This document shows, in pieces, positions 8,168 through 16,523 of a stretch of DNA of 34,127 bases. A model generated the notes under the pieces. That model did not search any database and was not told the DNA's origin. It worked only from the letters and a program-made list of their open reading frames with translations. Origin of the DNA: Pseudomonadota bacterium (GTDB lineage Bacteria > Pseudomonadota > Gammaproteobacteria > Acidiferrobacterales > UBA6901). The position numbers and the translations under genes are program-made. Every line of letters starts with the position of its first letter. The first letter of the stretch is position 1. The stretch covers positions 1 through 34,127 of the forward strand of contig JAJYEK010000030.1 in the NCBI GenBank assembly GCA_021785795.1, written 5' to 3'.

Positions 8168-9118
8168 TCATTTCACGCCCGTCGCCGCGAGCCCCTGTTG
8201 CAGCGTTTCCGGGTCATACACCGGCAGCGTCACGAGATTCTTCGCGATCCGCTTGCTGAGTCCCGAGAGCACCTTGCCCGGACCGCATTCTATCAGCAGA
8301 TCCACACCGTCTGCCGCCATCTTGAGCACCGTCTCCCCCCAGCGTACCGGAGATTCGATCTGGCGTACCAGCGCGGCCCGGATGCCGGCTGCGCTCGTTT
8401 CCGTGCTGACATGGAAATTGTGAATCACGGGGATGCGCGGATGATTGAACTCCACTCCTTCCAGGCGTTCGCCGAGACGCAGCGCCGCCGGATGCATCAG
8501 GGCGCAATGCGACGGAACGCTGACGGGCAGAATCACGGCACGTTTGGCTCCGGCCGCGGCCGCCTGGTCGACGGCCCGTTTCACCGCTGCGGCAGTGCCG
8601 GCCACAACGACCTGCCCCGGGGAGTTGTAATTGACGGGCGCCAGCACCTCGCCCTCGGCGGCACGCTCGCACAGGCCGGCGACACCGGCGTCGTCCAGCC
8701 CGAGTATGGCTGCCATGCCCCCGGTTCCGGCCGGAACCGCCTGCTGCATGAAGCGCGCGCGGTCGGCAACCAGCCGGACTGCATCCCTGAAACCCAGCGA
8801 CTCGGCGCAGACCAGTGCCGTGTACTCGCCCAGGCTGTGGCCGGCCATGACTGCCGGCACCGGACCGCCCCGGCTTACCCATACCCGCCACACGGCGACT
8901 CCCGCAGCCAGCATGGCCGGCTGGGTGAATTCCGTCTGGTTGAGCTGATCCTCGGGGCCGGTGCGGACCAGTTCCCACAGGTCGTAACCAAGCGCGCGCG
9001 ATGCTTCGCTGAAGGTTTCCCCGACTTCCGGGCGAGATTCAGCGAGAGTCGCCAGCATGCCGATCGACTGCGACCCCTGGCCTGGAAACAGGAACGCCAG
9101 TTTATCGTGTGGATTCAT
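8168..9118 (-). CDS. fabD: Malonyl-CoA:ACP transacylase
   Basis: Transfers malonyl from CoA to ACP, supplying the elongation substrate. The product has 316 residues. FPGQGSQ is near the N-terminus, the nucleophile is Ser95 in GHSLGE, and the second catalytic residue is the His of VPSHCALM. LIECGPGKVLSGL marks the C-terminal part. Start choice is uncertain: ATG 9118 gives an N-terminus closest to the family, while ATG 9133 adds five residues; neither has a clear Shine-Dalgarno. It sits between fabH and fabG, in the order typical of gammaproteobacteria. Confidence 0.95.
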   Translation of the reverse strand: MNPHDKLAFLFPGQGSQSIGMLATLAESRPEVGETFSEASRALGYDLWELVRTGPEDQLNQTEFTQPAMLAAGVAVWRVWVSRGGPVPAVMAGHSLGEYTALVCAESLGFRDAVRLVADRARFMQQAVPAGTGGMAAILGLDDAGVAGLCERAAEGEVLAPVNYNSPGQVVVAGTAAAVKRAVDQAAAAGAKRAVILPVSVPSHCALMHPAALRLGERLEGVEFNHPRIPVIHNFHVSTETSAAGIRAALVRQIESPVRWGETVLKMAADGVDLLIECGPGKVLSGLSKRIAKNLVTLPVYDPETLQQGLAATGVK

Positions 9119-9212
9119 CTGATTATGTACCATATTTCGAGTGTTTGATCAGATCTAGGACAGGCCGTCGGGCGCCGCGCAAGGCCAGAGCCTTGGGTAC
9201 GGAGTACCGGTC

Positions 9213-10181
9213 TCAGTAACGGAGCAGTACTGAGCCCCAGGTAAAGCCGCCGCCGAACGCCTCCATGAGCAGGACATCGCCGCGGCGAATGCGACCGTCG
9301 CGCACGGCCTCATCCAGGGCGAGCGGAATCGAGGCGGCGGATGTGTTGCCGTGCCGGTCGACCGTTACGACCACCTGGTCCATCGGCATTCCAAGTTTCC
9401 TGGCAGTGGCGCTGATGATGCGTATGTTAGCCTGATGCGGAACGAGCCAGCGGATGTCTTCTTTCCCGAGGCCGTTGGCCTCGAGCGTCTCGTCCACGAT
9501 GCGCTCCAGGGTATTGACTGCGACCCTGAATACATCGTTCCCGCGCATGTGCACGAATGCCTGGCCGTCGCGGACCTTGTCATAGCCTTGGGAGATTCCG
9601 GCCGGCACCGTGAGCAGCTCCTTGTAATGACCGTCGGCGTGCAGATGCGACGAAATGATACCAGGCTCGGTCGCAGCCTCCAGGATAGCCGCGCCGGCGC
9701 CGTCGCCGAACAGGACGCAGGTGCCGCGATCCGTCCAGTCGAGAATGCGCGACAAGGTTTCGGCGCCAACCACGAGGGCGCGTCGCGATGCTCCCGTGCG
9801 GATGAACTTGTCAGCAATGCCGAGCGCATAGACGAAGCCGGTGCAAACCGCCTGCACGTCGAACGCCGGGCAGCCGCGTATTCCCAGGCGCTCCTGCAAC
9901 AGGCAGGCGGTGCTGGGGAACACCCTATCGGGAGTGGTGGTGGCGACAATGATGAGATCGATTGAGTGCGTGTCGATACCGGCGGCCGCAATGGCACGCA
10001 ACGCAGCCTGCTCCGACAGATCGCAGGTCGTTTCTCCAGGGGCGGCAATGTGGCGCTCGCGGATTCCGGTGCGGGAGAATATCCATTCGTCCGAGGTATC
10101 GACCATCTTTTCCAGTTCGGCATTGCTCAGGATCTGCTGCGGCAGATAGCCACCGGTGCCGGTGATGCGCGAATAGCTCAT
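9213..10181 (-). CDS. fabH: Beta-ketoacyl-ACP synthase III
   Basis: Starts fatty-acid synthesis by condensing acetyl-CoA with malonyl-ACP. The product has 322 residues with the catalytic triad Cys113 (QAVCTGF), His (PHQANIRI) and Asn ([11 protein letters not shown]), and the family C-terminus [13 protein letters not shown]. The ATG at 10181 overlaps the plsX stop in ATGA, so translation is coupled. An ~95-nt gap with a small GGTAC/GTACC palindrome separates it from fabD. Confidence 0.97.
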   Translation of the reverse strand: MSYSRITGTGGYLPQQILSNAELEKMVDTSDEWIFSRTGIRERHIAAPGETTCDLSEQAALRAIAAAGIDTHSIDLIIVATTTPDRVFPSTACLLQERLGIRGCPAFDVQAVCTGFVYALGIADKFIRTGASRRALVVGAETLSRILDWTDRGTCVLFGDGAGAAILEAATEPGIISSHLHADGHYKELLTVPAGISQGYDKVRDGQAFVHMRGNDVFRVAVNTLERIVDETLEANGLGKEDIRWLVPHQANIRIISATARKLGMPMDQVVVTVDRHGNTSAASIPLALDEAVRDGRIRRGDVLLMEAFGGGFTWGSVLLRY

Positions 10182-11200
10182 GCGAATGTGCTGCGAACCT
10201 GCATCGAGGAGATCCTGCTGCCCATGATCTGCGGTACCTGGTTACGGATAGCAGCGACCGCGACGCGTATAGCGTTCTGGAACCCGTAGGAATCGGCGCT
10301 GCCGTGGCTCTTGATCACGATGCCGTTGAGGCCTACAAGGCTTGCTCCGTTGTAACGGCGCGGATCCACTCTCTTGCGGAAAGATCGCATCGCCGGCATC
10401 GCAATCAGTCCGGCCATGCGGGCGAACACGTTGCGCGTGAACGCCTCCCTCATCAGCTGCGCGATCATCCGCGCCAGGCCCTCGCTGGCCTTCATGGCGA
10501 CGTTGCCGACGAAGCCGTCGCAGACGACAACGTCCGAGGTGCCGGTGAAAATCTCGTCGCCTTCTACGTAACCTCCATAATTGAGTCCGCTCTGCCGGAA
10601 CAGCTCCGATGCCTTCTTCACGGTTTCATTGCCCTTGATGTCTTCCACGCCGATGTTGAGCAGGCACACCTTCGGGGCCGGATTGTGTTCGATGGCGCCC
10701 ACGAGCAACGAACCCATGATGCCAAATTGGAGCAGCTGCTGCGGCGTGGAGTCCACATTGGCGCCAAGGTCGAGAACATGCACGTGCCCGTGCATGGTCG
10801 GCCAGGCAGTGATGATGGCGGGACGGTCGATGCCGGGCAGCGTTTTCAGCACGAACCGAGCCGTGGCCATGAGCGCGCCGGTGTTGCCGGCACTGACGCA
10901 GGCCTGGGCCGCGCCGGATTTGACCAGATTGATGGCAACGCGCATCGACGAGTCCTTTTTGGAGCGCAGCGCCTGGGCCGGGGGCTCATCCATGCCAACT
11001 ACCTCCGAGGCATGATGCACCGTCAGCCGCCCGTCCTCGCGGCAGCCGAGCCGCTTCAGCTCGGCGCCGACGTCATCGCGCCGGCCGACCAGGATGAGAC
11101 TGAGGTCGGGATGTTCGCGCAGCGCTGCCGCGGCAGCCGGTACGGTTACCTGCAAGCCCCGATCGCCCCCCATCGCGTCCAGGGCTATCGTTATGCTCAC
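10178..11200 (-). CDS. plsX: Phosphate acyltransferase PlsX
   Basis: Makes acyl-phosphate from acyl-ACP, linking fatty-acid synthesis to phospholipid synthesis. The 340-residue product begins [12 protein letters not shown], the conserved PlsX N-terminus, and shows [25 protein letters not shown], the VVCDGFVGN block and [14 protein letters not shown]. The start codon is GTG at 11200, with no strong Shine-Dalgarno. It lies 43 nt after rpmF and overlaps fabH by 4 nt. Confidence 0.96.
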   Translation of the reverse strand: MSITIALDAMGGDRGLQVTVPAAAAALREHPDLSLILVGRRDDVGAELKRLGCREDGRLTVHHASEVVGMDEPPAQALRSKKDSSMRVAINLVKSGAAQACVSAGNTGALMATARFVLKTLPGIDRPAIITAWPTMHGHVHVLDLGANVDSTPQQLLQFGIMGSLLVGAIEHNPAPKVCLLNIGVEDIKGNETVKKASELFRQSGLNYGGYVEGDEIFTGTSDVVVCDGFVGNVAMKASEGLARMIAQLMREAFTRNVFARMAGLIAMPAMRSFRKRVDPRRYNGASLVGLNGIVIKSHGSADSYGFQNAIRVAVAAIRNQVPQIMGSRISSMQVRSTFA

Positions 11201-11243
11201 AGGCGGTGGGACCGGTCTGGAGGCCTGCCGGCGGCGGACCGGC

Positions 11244-11423
11244 TCAGTCGGTCTTGGCGTCGAATACCTTGCGCCCGCGATAGTAACCGCTGGCGCTCAC
11301 ATGATGGCGCAGGTGCGTTTCGCCGCTTGTCGGTTCGATCGAAAACTGGGGCGTCTTCAGGGCATCGTGCGAACGGCGCATGCCGCGCTTCGATGGGGTC
11401 TTCCGGCTTTTCTGTACGGCCAT
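11244..11423 (-). CDS. rpmF: 50S ribosomal protein L32
   Basis: A 59-residue basic ribosomal protein. Its start [20 protein letters not shown] and the later THLRHH and SGYYRGRK match the L32 family closely. The zinc-binding Cys version is absent, so this is the Zn-independent form, as in E. coli. The ATG at 11423 has AGAGGA upstream at good spacing. It lies 20 nt after yceD, as in other gammaproteobacteria. Confidence 0.97.
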   Translation of the reverse strand: MAVQKSRKTPSKRGMRRSHDALKTPQFSIEPTSGETHLRHHVSASGYYRGRKVFDAKTD

Positions 11424-11441
11424 GGATAATCCTCTCTGTCA

Positions 11442-11957
11442 TCATGAACCCGAAATCTCACTGCCTGCTTTGAGATCCGCCAGCGCCGAAAACGGACCCG
11501 AGTCCGCCTGGGTGCTGTCCGGATGTCCCGTTCCGGGCGCAGAACACGCGCCCTGCGGATGTCTCGGCGTCATCGGCAGCGCCAGAAGCAACTCATCCTC
11601 CACCAGCTCCGCCAGCGGAACAGACGCAGCGACCTCCATGAAGTCTGCGTCCTCCGGCAGCGCTGAGCGCGACGCTCCGGTCCGCAGCAGAACCACGTGC
11701 GTTGCCGCCGTGACATCCTGTTCTACCGGTCCGAGACAGCGCTGGCAGGTCAGTTCCAGCCTGGCCGTGACGGTCCCGTCCATCACTGGTCCGTACGTGC
11801 CGCGGCTGAAGTGCAGATCCACCCGCACCATCGCTGCCGGATTCCGGCACGCCTCCCGCAAGCGGGGCATCGTCCGGACCGGCAACTCGCCCTCGAGGCT
11901 CGACCCCTCATCGGCGAGCCGGATTGGGTCTATGGCGGCAGGCAAAACGGCGGACAT
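11442..11957 (-). CDS. yceD: YceD/DUF177 family protein (23S rRNA accumulation protein)
   Basis: YceD proteins are encoded upstream of rpmF and are linked to 23S rRNA accumulation. The 171-residue product starts MSAVLPAAIDPIRLADEG, which aligns in register with the E. coli N-terminus, and has LTCQRCLGPV with the CxxC pair typical of the family. Its C-terminal part is acidic. The ATG at 11957 has no Shine-Dalgarno, and a consensus-like promoter lies so close upstream that the transcript is predicted to be leaderless or nearly so. It heads the rpmF-plsX-fab operon. Confidence 0.9.
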   Translation of the reverse strand: MSAVLPAAIDPIRLADEGSSLEGELPVRTMPRLREACRNPAAMVRVDLHFSRGTYGPVMDGTVTARLELTCQRCLGPVEQDVTAATHVVLLRTGASRSALPEDADFMEVAASVPLAELVEDELLLALPMTPRHPQGACSAPGTGHPDSTQADSGPFSALADLKAGSEISGS

Positions 11958-11966
11958 AGGCCGCGC

Positions 11967-11995
11967 ATGATATATTTGTGTAGGAAAACTGTCAA
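11967..11995 (-). promoter_or_regulatory. Sigma-70 promoter of the yceD-rpmF-plsX-fab operon
   Basis: On the minus strand an exact TTGACA (11995-11990) is followed after 17 nt by TATCAT (11972-11967). The -10 ends only 9 nt before the yceD ATG at 11957, so the transcript would begin ~2-3 nt before the start codon. Confidence 0.7.
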
Positions 11996-12094
11996 AATCG
12001 GCCGCGAACCGCCGCAACCGGCCGCGAACCGCGACAAAACGGCGCCCACCGGCCGGCATGGCCGGGACGGAGCATGGCGACCGCCCCCGGCTTA

Positions 12095-12123
12095 TTGACA
12101 CACTCCTGGGCTTTACGTAAAAG
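12095..12123 (+). promoter_or_regulatory. Sigma-70 promoter of pycA-pycB
   Basis: An exact TTGACA (12095-12100) is followed after 17 nt by TAAAAG (12118-12123). It points away from the yceD promoter and would give a leader of about 65 nt ahead of pycA. Confidence 0.55.
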
Positions 12124-12195
12124 GTTCACTCTGGCCGTTGTGGAATTCCCGAACCTGCCGTTGTGTCGCAGCCTGCACCTGCGACGGAGTCCATC

Positions 12196-13614
12196 TTGTT
12201 TAAAAAGATCCTTGTCGCCAATCGTGGCGAGATCGCAGTCCGGATCGTGCGCGCCTGCGCCGAAATGGGTATCAGGTCGGCGGCGATCTATACCGATGCC
12301 GACCGTAACGCGCTGCACGTCAAAAAAGCCGACGAGGCCTACAACGTTGGCCCCGATCCGGTCGGTGGCTACCTCAATGCGCACCGGATCGTGAATCTGG
12401 CCGTGACCACAGGCTGCGATGCCCTGCATCCCGGCTACGGCTTCCTGTCCGAGAATCCCGAGCTGGCGGAGATCTGCGCGCGCCGCGGTGTCACGTTCAT
12501 CGGCCCGCCGCCCGAGGTCATCCGTTGCATGGGTGACAAGGTCCAGGCACGCCGGGCCATGGCCGCCGCGGGCATTCCGGTGATACCCGGCAGCGACCGC
12601 AGCCTGCGCGACGTCGCCGAGGCGGCCGAGCTCGCCCGCGAAATCGGTTATCCGGTGATGCTCAAGGCCACCAACGGCGGCGGCGGACGCGGCATCCGGC
12701 GCTGTGACAATGACGATGAACTCGGCCGCAGCTTTCCGCGCGTGGTCTCCGAGGCGACCAAGGCGTTTGGTTCCGCGGAAGTCTTCCTCGAAAAGTTCAT
12801 CGCCCGTCCCCGCCATATCGAAGTCCAGATACTCGCCGACAGCCACGGCAACGTCGTGCACCTGTACGAGCGCGACTGTTCGATCCAGCGACGCCATCAA
12901 AAACTGGTCGAGACCGCGCCGTCGCCGCAGCTTACCGAGGAACAGCGCGCACAGGTGTGCGCTTTCGCGGTGCGTGCCGCCCATGCGGTCGGCTACCGGA
13001 ACGCCGGCACCGTGGAATTCCTGTTCGATCACGACAACCTCTTCCATTTCATGGAAATGAACACCCGCCTGCAGGTCGAGCACACGGTAACCGAGCAGAT
13101 AACGGGGATCGACATTGTGCAGGAACAGATCAATATCGCCGCGGGCGCACGGCTCGGATTCCGCCAGGACGAGATACAGCGCCGCGGCTTCGCGATCCAA
13201 TTCCGCATCAACGCCGAAGACCCGAAGAACAATTTCCTTCCCGGCTATGGGCGCATTACGCGTTATTACGCGCCGGGCGGGCCGGGCGTGCGCACCGATG
13301 CGGCGATCTATACCGGCTACGAATTTCCGCCCCACTACGATTCGATGTGCGCCAAGCTGACCGTCTGGGCGCTCGACTGGGAGAAGGCGGTGGCGCGCGC
13401 CGCCCGCGCCCTGCACGACACCGGGGTAGCCGGAGTCAAAACCACTATTCCCTATCATCAGCAGATTCTCAGGACCGAGGAGTTCCGCGCCGGAAGATTC
13501 GACACCGGCTTCGTCGAACGGCACACCGAGCTGGTACACTACAGCGCGCGCCGCCCGCCTGCGCATGTCGCGACAGCGGTCGCGGCGGCGATTGCGGCAC
13601 ACTACGGCCGTTAA
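12196..13614 (+). CDS. pycA: Pyruvate carboxylase subunit A (biotin carboxylase)
   Basis: ATP-grasp biotin carboxylase that carboxylates the biotin of the partner subunit with bicarbonate and ATP. The product has 472 residues, typical of PycA. It shows FKKILVANRGEIAVRIVRA at the N-terminus, HPGYGFLSEN, the GGGGRG glycine loop (~161), the ERDCSIQRR block and MEMNTRLQVEH. A TTG start at 12196 has GGAG 6 nt upstream and gives the family N-terminus; an in-frame GTG at 12163 would add 11 residues without support. The partner pycB follows after 20 nt. A general acetyl-CoA carboxylase AccC role is less likely because the neighbour carries a carboxyltransferase and a biotin domain. Confidence 0.9.
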   Translation: MFKKILVANRGEIAVRIVRACAEMGIRSAAIYTDADRNALHVKKADEAYNVGPDPVGGYLNAHRIVNLAVTTGCDALHPGYGFLSENPELAEICARRGVTFIGPPPEVIRCMGDKVQARRAMAAAGIPVIPGSDRSLRDVAEAAELAREIGYPVMLKATNGGGGRGIRRCDNDDELGRSFPRVVSEATKAFGSAEVFLEKFIARPRHIEVQILADSHGNVVHLYERDCSIQRRHQKLVETAPSPQLTEEQRAQVCAFAVRAAHAVGYRNAGTVEFLFDHDNLFHFMEMNTRLQVEHTVTEQITGIDIVQEQINIAAGARLGFRQDEIQRRGFAIQFRINAEDPKNNFLPGYGRITRYYAPGGPGVRTDAAIYTGYEFPPHYDSMCAKLTVWALDWEKAVARAARALHDTGVAGVKTTIPYHQQILRTEEFRAGRFDTGFVERHTELVHYSARRPPAHVATAVAAAIAAHYGR

Positions 13615-13634
13615 ACCGTCGGGGATCCGCCGCA

Positions 13635-15461
13635 ATGACGTCAAACAGGGTATTCGTGACCGAGCTCGCGCTGCGCGACGCACATCAGTCGCTGATCGCC
13701 ACGCGGCTTCGCACCGAGGACATGCTTCCGGTATGCAGCAGGCTCGACCGGGTCGGTTTCTGGTCCCTCGAGGCATGGGGTGGGGCCACCTTCGATGCGT
13801 GCATCCGCTTCCTCAAGGAGGATCCATGGGATCGGTTGCGCCAGCTCCGGGCGGCGCTTCCTGGCACTCCGATCCAGATGCTGCTGCGCGGCCAGAACCT
13901 GCTGGGCTACCGCCACTACTCCGATGACGTGGTCACTGCGTTCGTGCGCCGGGCGGCGCTGAACGGAGTCGAGGTCTTCCGCATCTTCGACGCCATGAAC
14001 GACCTGCGCAACATACAGGTCACTGTGGACGCCGTGATCGCCGCCGGCAAGCATGCACAGGGCGCGATCTGCTACACGACGAGTCCGGTTCATTCGATCG
14101 ATCATTTTGTGGAACAGGCGGTGGAGATCGAGAAGATGGGCTGCCACAGCCTGTGCGTCAAGGACATGGCTGGACTGCTCACTCCGGTGCGGGCGAGCGA
14201 GCTGTTTGCAGCGCTGTCTGGCAGGGTCAAACTGCCCCTGCACTTCCATTCTCATACCACCGCCGGCATCGCCAACATCAGCATGTACAAGGCGGTCGAG
14301 AACGGCGCGAGGCACGTGGATACGGCCATCAGCTCGCTGTCCTGGGGTACGAGTCATTCGCCGACCGAGTCGATGGTCGTCGCATTCCGCGACACTCCCT
14401 ACGACACCGGACTCGATCTGGAGCTGCTGCAGGATATCGGGAGCTATTTTCAGGAGGTGCGCCGGAAGTATCGCGAATTCGAAAGCGAGCACAATGGGGT
14501 CGATACGCGGGTCCAGGTCAACCAGGTTCCAGGCGGCATGATCTCAAACCTGGCGCACCAGCTCCGGGAACAGGGGGCGCTGCAGCGCATGCCCGAGGTG
14601 CTGGCCGAGATTCCGCGGGTGCGCGAGGACCTCGGCTATCCGCCGCTGGTAACTCCAACCTCCCAGATCATCGGAACGCAGGCGGTGCTCAACGTGCTCA
14701 CCGCCCAGCGCTACAAAAACATCACCAGCGAGGTGAAACTCTACCTTCAGGGCCGCTACGGACGGGCGCCGGGACCGGTGAACGAGGCGATCCGCCGCCT
14801 GGCCATCGGCGACGAGGAGGTCATCAGCTGCCGGCCGGCCGATCTGCTCAAGCCGGAACTCGAGCGGCTCACGGCGGCCGCGACCGGTTTCGCGCGCAGC
14901 GAGGAGGACGTTCTCACTTATGCCATGTTTCCGGAAGTCGGCCGGGCTTTTCTCGCGGCGCGCGCGACCGGTGCCGCCGCCCCCGCAGCCGCACCCTCTC
15001 CGCCCGCTTCGGCGGCGGCCGGAACGGGAACCGCCCCTACCGAATTCAACGTCACGGTGCACGGAGAGACCTATCACCTGAAAATCACCGGCGCCGGACA
15101 CCGCAGCGAACACCGCCGGCCGTTCTACGTCACAGTCGACGGCATGCCGGAAGAGATTCTCGTGGAAACCCTGACGGAAGGGGCGCCCGCCGCCGGCGGC
15201 GCGCCGGAGGCGCTCTCCAAGGATTCGCACCGCCCCAAGGCCAGCAAAGCGGGTCACGTCACCAGCTCCATGCCCGGAACGATCGTGGCCGTGACCGTGC
15301 AGCCCGGCGATCACGTCAAGGCCGGAGATCCGGTGCTCGTGATCGAGGCAATGAAGATGGAAAACGAGGTGCCGGCACCCGTGGCCGGCACGGTCCGGTC
15401 GGTGTATGTCGCCAAGGGCGACAGCGTGAACCCCGACGAGGCGCTGCTCGAAATCGACTGA
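13635..15461 (+). CDS. pycB: Pyruvate carboxylase subunit B (OadA-type carboxyltransferase plus biotin domain)
   Basis: Transfers CO2 from carboxybiotin to pyruvate, giving oxaloacetate. The product has 608 residues: an HMGL-like carboxyltransferase domain (LRDAHQSL near the N-terminus, carboxylated Lys176 in CVKDMAG, metal His in HFHSHTTAG), a conserved carboxylase domain, an Ala/Pro linker (~450-470), and a C-terminal biotinyl domain with Lys574 in EAMKMEN. The ATG at 13635 has GGGGA upstream. OadA of the Na+-pump decarboxylase is very similar. The adjacent biotin carboxylase and the absence of oadB/oadG argue for pyruvate carboxylase, an anaplerotic enzyme. Confidence 0.9.
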   Translation: MTSNRVFVTELALRDAHQSLIATRLRTEDMLPVCSRLDRVGFWSLEAWGGATFDACIRFLKEDPWDRLRQLRAALPGTPIQMLLRGQNLLGYRHYSDDVVTAFVRRAALNGVEVFRIFDAMNDLRNIQVTVDAVIAAGKHAQGAICYTTSPVHSIDHFVEQAVEIEKMGCHSLCVKDMAGLLTPVRASELFAALSGRVKLPLHFHSHTTAGIANISMYKAVENGARHVDTAISSLSWGTSHSPTESMVVAFRDTPYDTGLDLELLQDIGSYFQEVRRKYREFESEHNGVDTRVQVNQVPGGMISNLAHQLREQGALQRMPEVLAEIPRVREDLGYPPLVTPTSQIIGTQAVLNVLTAQRYKNITSEVKLYLQGRYGRAPGPVNEAIRRLAIGDEEVISCRPADLLKPELERLTAAATGFARSEEDVLTYAMFPEVGRAFLAARATGAAAPAAAPSPPASAAAGTGTAPTEFNVTVHGETYHLKITGAGHRSEHRRPFYVTVDGMPEEILVETLTEGAPAAGGAPEALSKDSHRPKASKAGHVTSSMPGTIVAVTVQPGDHVKAGDPVLVIEAMKMENEVPAPVAGTVRSVYVAKGDSVNPDEALLEID

Positions 15462-15488
15462 TGCGCCTGCCACTTGCAGCCTGATTCC

Positions 15489-16085
15489 ATGTCCGCTTCC
15501 GTGCCCCAACGCGACCTGATCCTGGCCTCATCGTCGATATTCCGGCGCGGACTGCTCGAGCGGCTGCAGCTGCCGTTCCGTGCCGTCGCCCCGGAGGTCG
15601 ACGAGCAGCCAATGCCACACGAGCTGCCGCCAGCGCTCGTCGAGCGCCTTGCTGTCGCCAAGGCGCGCGCGATCGCACAGCGCCATCCGACAGCGCTCGT
15701 CATCGGCTCTGACCAGGTGGCGGTACAGGATGGCCGTATCGTGGGCAAGCCGGCCGACCATGCTGCCGCGGTACGGCAGCTGCGTGAGGCCTCCGGACGG
15801 CGGGTCGTGCTCTATACCGGGCTTGCCCTGATCGACGCGGCCAGCGGACGCACGCAGAACGAGGTTGTTCCGTTTGCCACGGTGTTCCGCCGTCTGCGCG
15901 ACGAGGAAATCGAGAATTACCTGCTCAAGGACAGGCCCTACAATTGCGCCGGCAGCCTGCGTTCAGAGGGGCTCGGAATCGCCCTGCTCGAGCGCTTTGA
16001 AGGCGATGATCCGACGGCGCTTATCGGCCTGCCGCTCATTGCCTTGCGGCGGATGCTCGAAAACGAGGGTGTGCGCATTCTCTGA
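15489..16085 (+). CDS. yceF: Maf-family nucleotide pyrophosphatase YceF
   Basis: Maf-fold nucleoside triphosphate pyrophosphatase; E. coli YceF hydrolyses m7GTP and similar modified nucleotides. The 198-residue product shows LILASSSIFRRGLLERL, APEVDEQ, IGSDQVAV and NCAGSLRSEGLGIALLERFEGDDPTALIGLPL, all as in YceF rather than Maf proper. The ATG at 15489 follows the pycB stop by 27 nt without a clear Shine-Dalgarno, so translation may be coupled. In E. coli yceF sits directly beside yceD; here pycA-pycB lie between them. Confidence 0.92.
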   Translation: MSASVPQRDLILASSSIFRRGLLERLQLPFRAVAPEVDEQPMPHELPPALVERLAVAKARAIAQRHPTALVIGSDQVAVQDGRIVGKPADHAAAVRQLREASGRRVVLYTGLALIDAASGRTQNEVVPFATVFRRLRDEEIENYLLKDRPYNCAGSLRSEGLGIALLERFEGDDPTALIGLPLIALRRMLENEGVRIL

Positions 16086-16102
16086 GGCAGCGCTCCAGCC
16101 GC

Positions 16103-16108
16103 TATAAT
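16103..16108 (+). promoter_or_regulatory. Exact TATAAT -10 element before the pentapeptide gene
   Basis: An exact TATAAT lies 60 nt before the next gene and just after the yceF stop, in a short AT-rich patch in which an ATTAT segment follows as an inverted repeat. No good -35 is seen 16-18 nt upstream. Confidence 0.35.
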
Positions 16109-16167
16109 CTTTAATATTATGGAGAGAAACAGATCCGGACAGGCCTGCCCGGTCGGGAGACGCAACC

Positions 16168-16512
16168 ATGCCCCTGAAACCGATACACCACAATCCCGAT
16201 CCGCTTTACCGCCTGCTGCGCGAAGGCCGCGTGCAGGACTTCAACGAACGCCGGCAGCGCGGCGATGTGCCGAACCTACAGGACTGCGACTTCCGTGGTC
16301 TCGATCTGCGCGGGCTGGTTGCTGACGGAATCGACTTCAGCGGGAGCTACTTCCGCCAGACCGACCTGCGGGGCATCGATTTCTCGCATGCGAACCTCGC
16401 GGGCGCGAGCATCAATGGCGCCAAGATCTCCGGGACTTATTTCCCCCGGGAACTGCCGGCCGAGGAGGTCGTGCTGTCGCTGCTCCACGGAACGCGCATG
16501 CGCTACCGGTAG
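16168..16512 (+). CDS. Small pentapeptide-repeat protein
   Basis: A 114-residue protein. From about residue 38 to 95 it has tandem A(D/N)LxX-type pentapeptides (CDFRG LDLRG, IDFSG, TDLRG IDFSH ANLAG ASING AKISG), enough for about two to three turns of a right-handed quadrilateral beta-helix. The rest is a short N-terminal helix and a C-terminal cap. No signal peptide is seen, so it is probably cytoplasmic. The ATG at 16168 has GGGAG upstream at good spacing. It is convergent with sppA, the stops being 11 nt apart. Pentapeptide proteins have varied roles and no specific function can be assigned. Confidence 0.88.
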   Translation: MPLKPIHHNPDPLYRLLREGRVQDFNERRQRGDVPNLQDCDFRGLDLRGLVADGIDFSGSYFRQTDLRGIDFSHANLAGASINGAKISGTYFPRELPAEEVVLSLLHGTRMRYR

Positions 16513-16523
16513 CGGGCGCCTGC

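Noticed and set aside
11992..13776. Minus-strand open frame of 594 codons opposite pycA
   Set aside because: It lies exactly opposite a well-supported biotin carboxylase gene and shows no domain; it is an antisense shadow.
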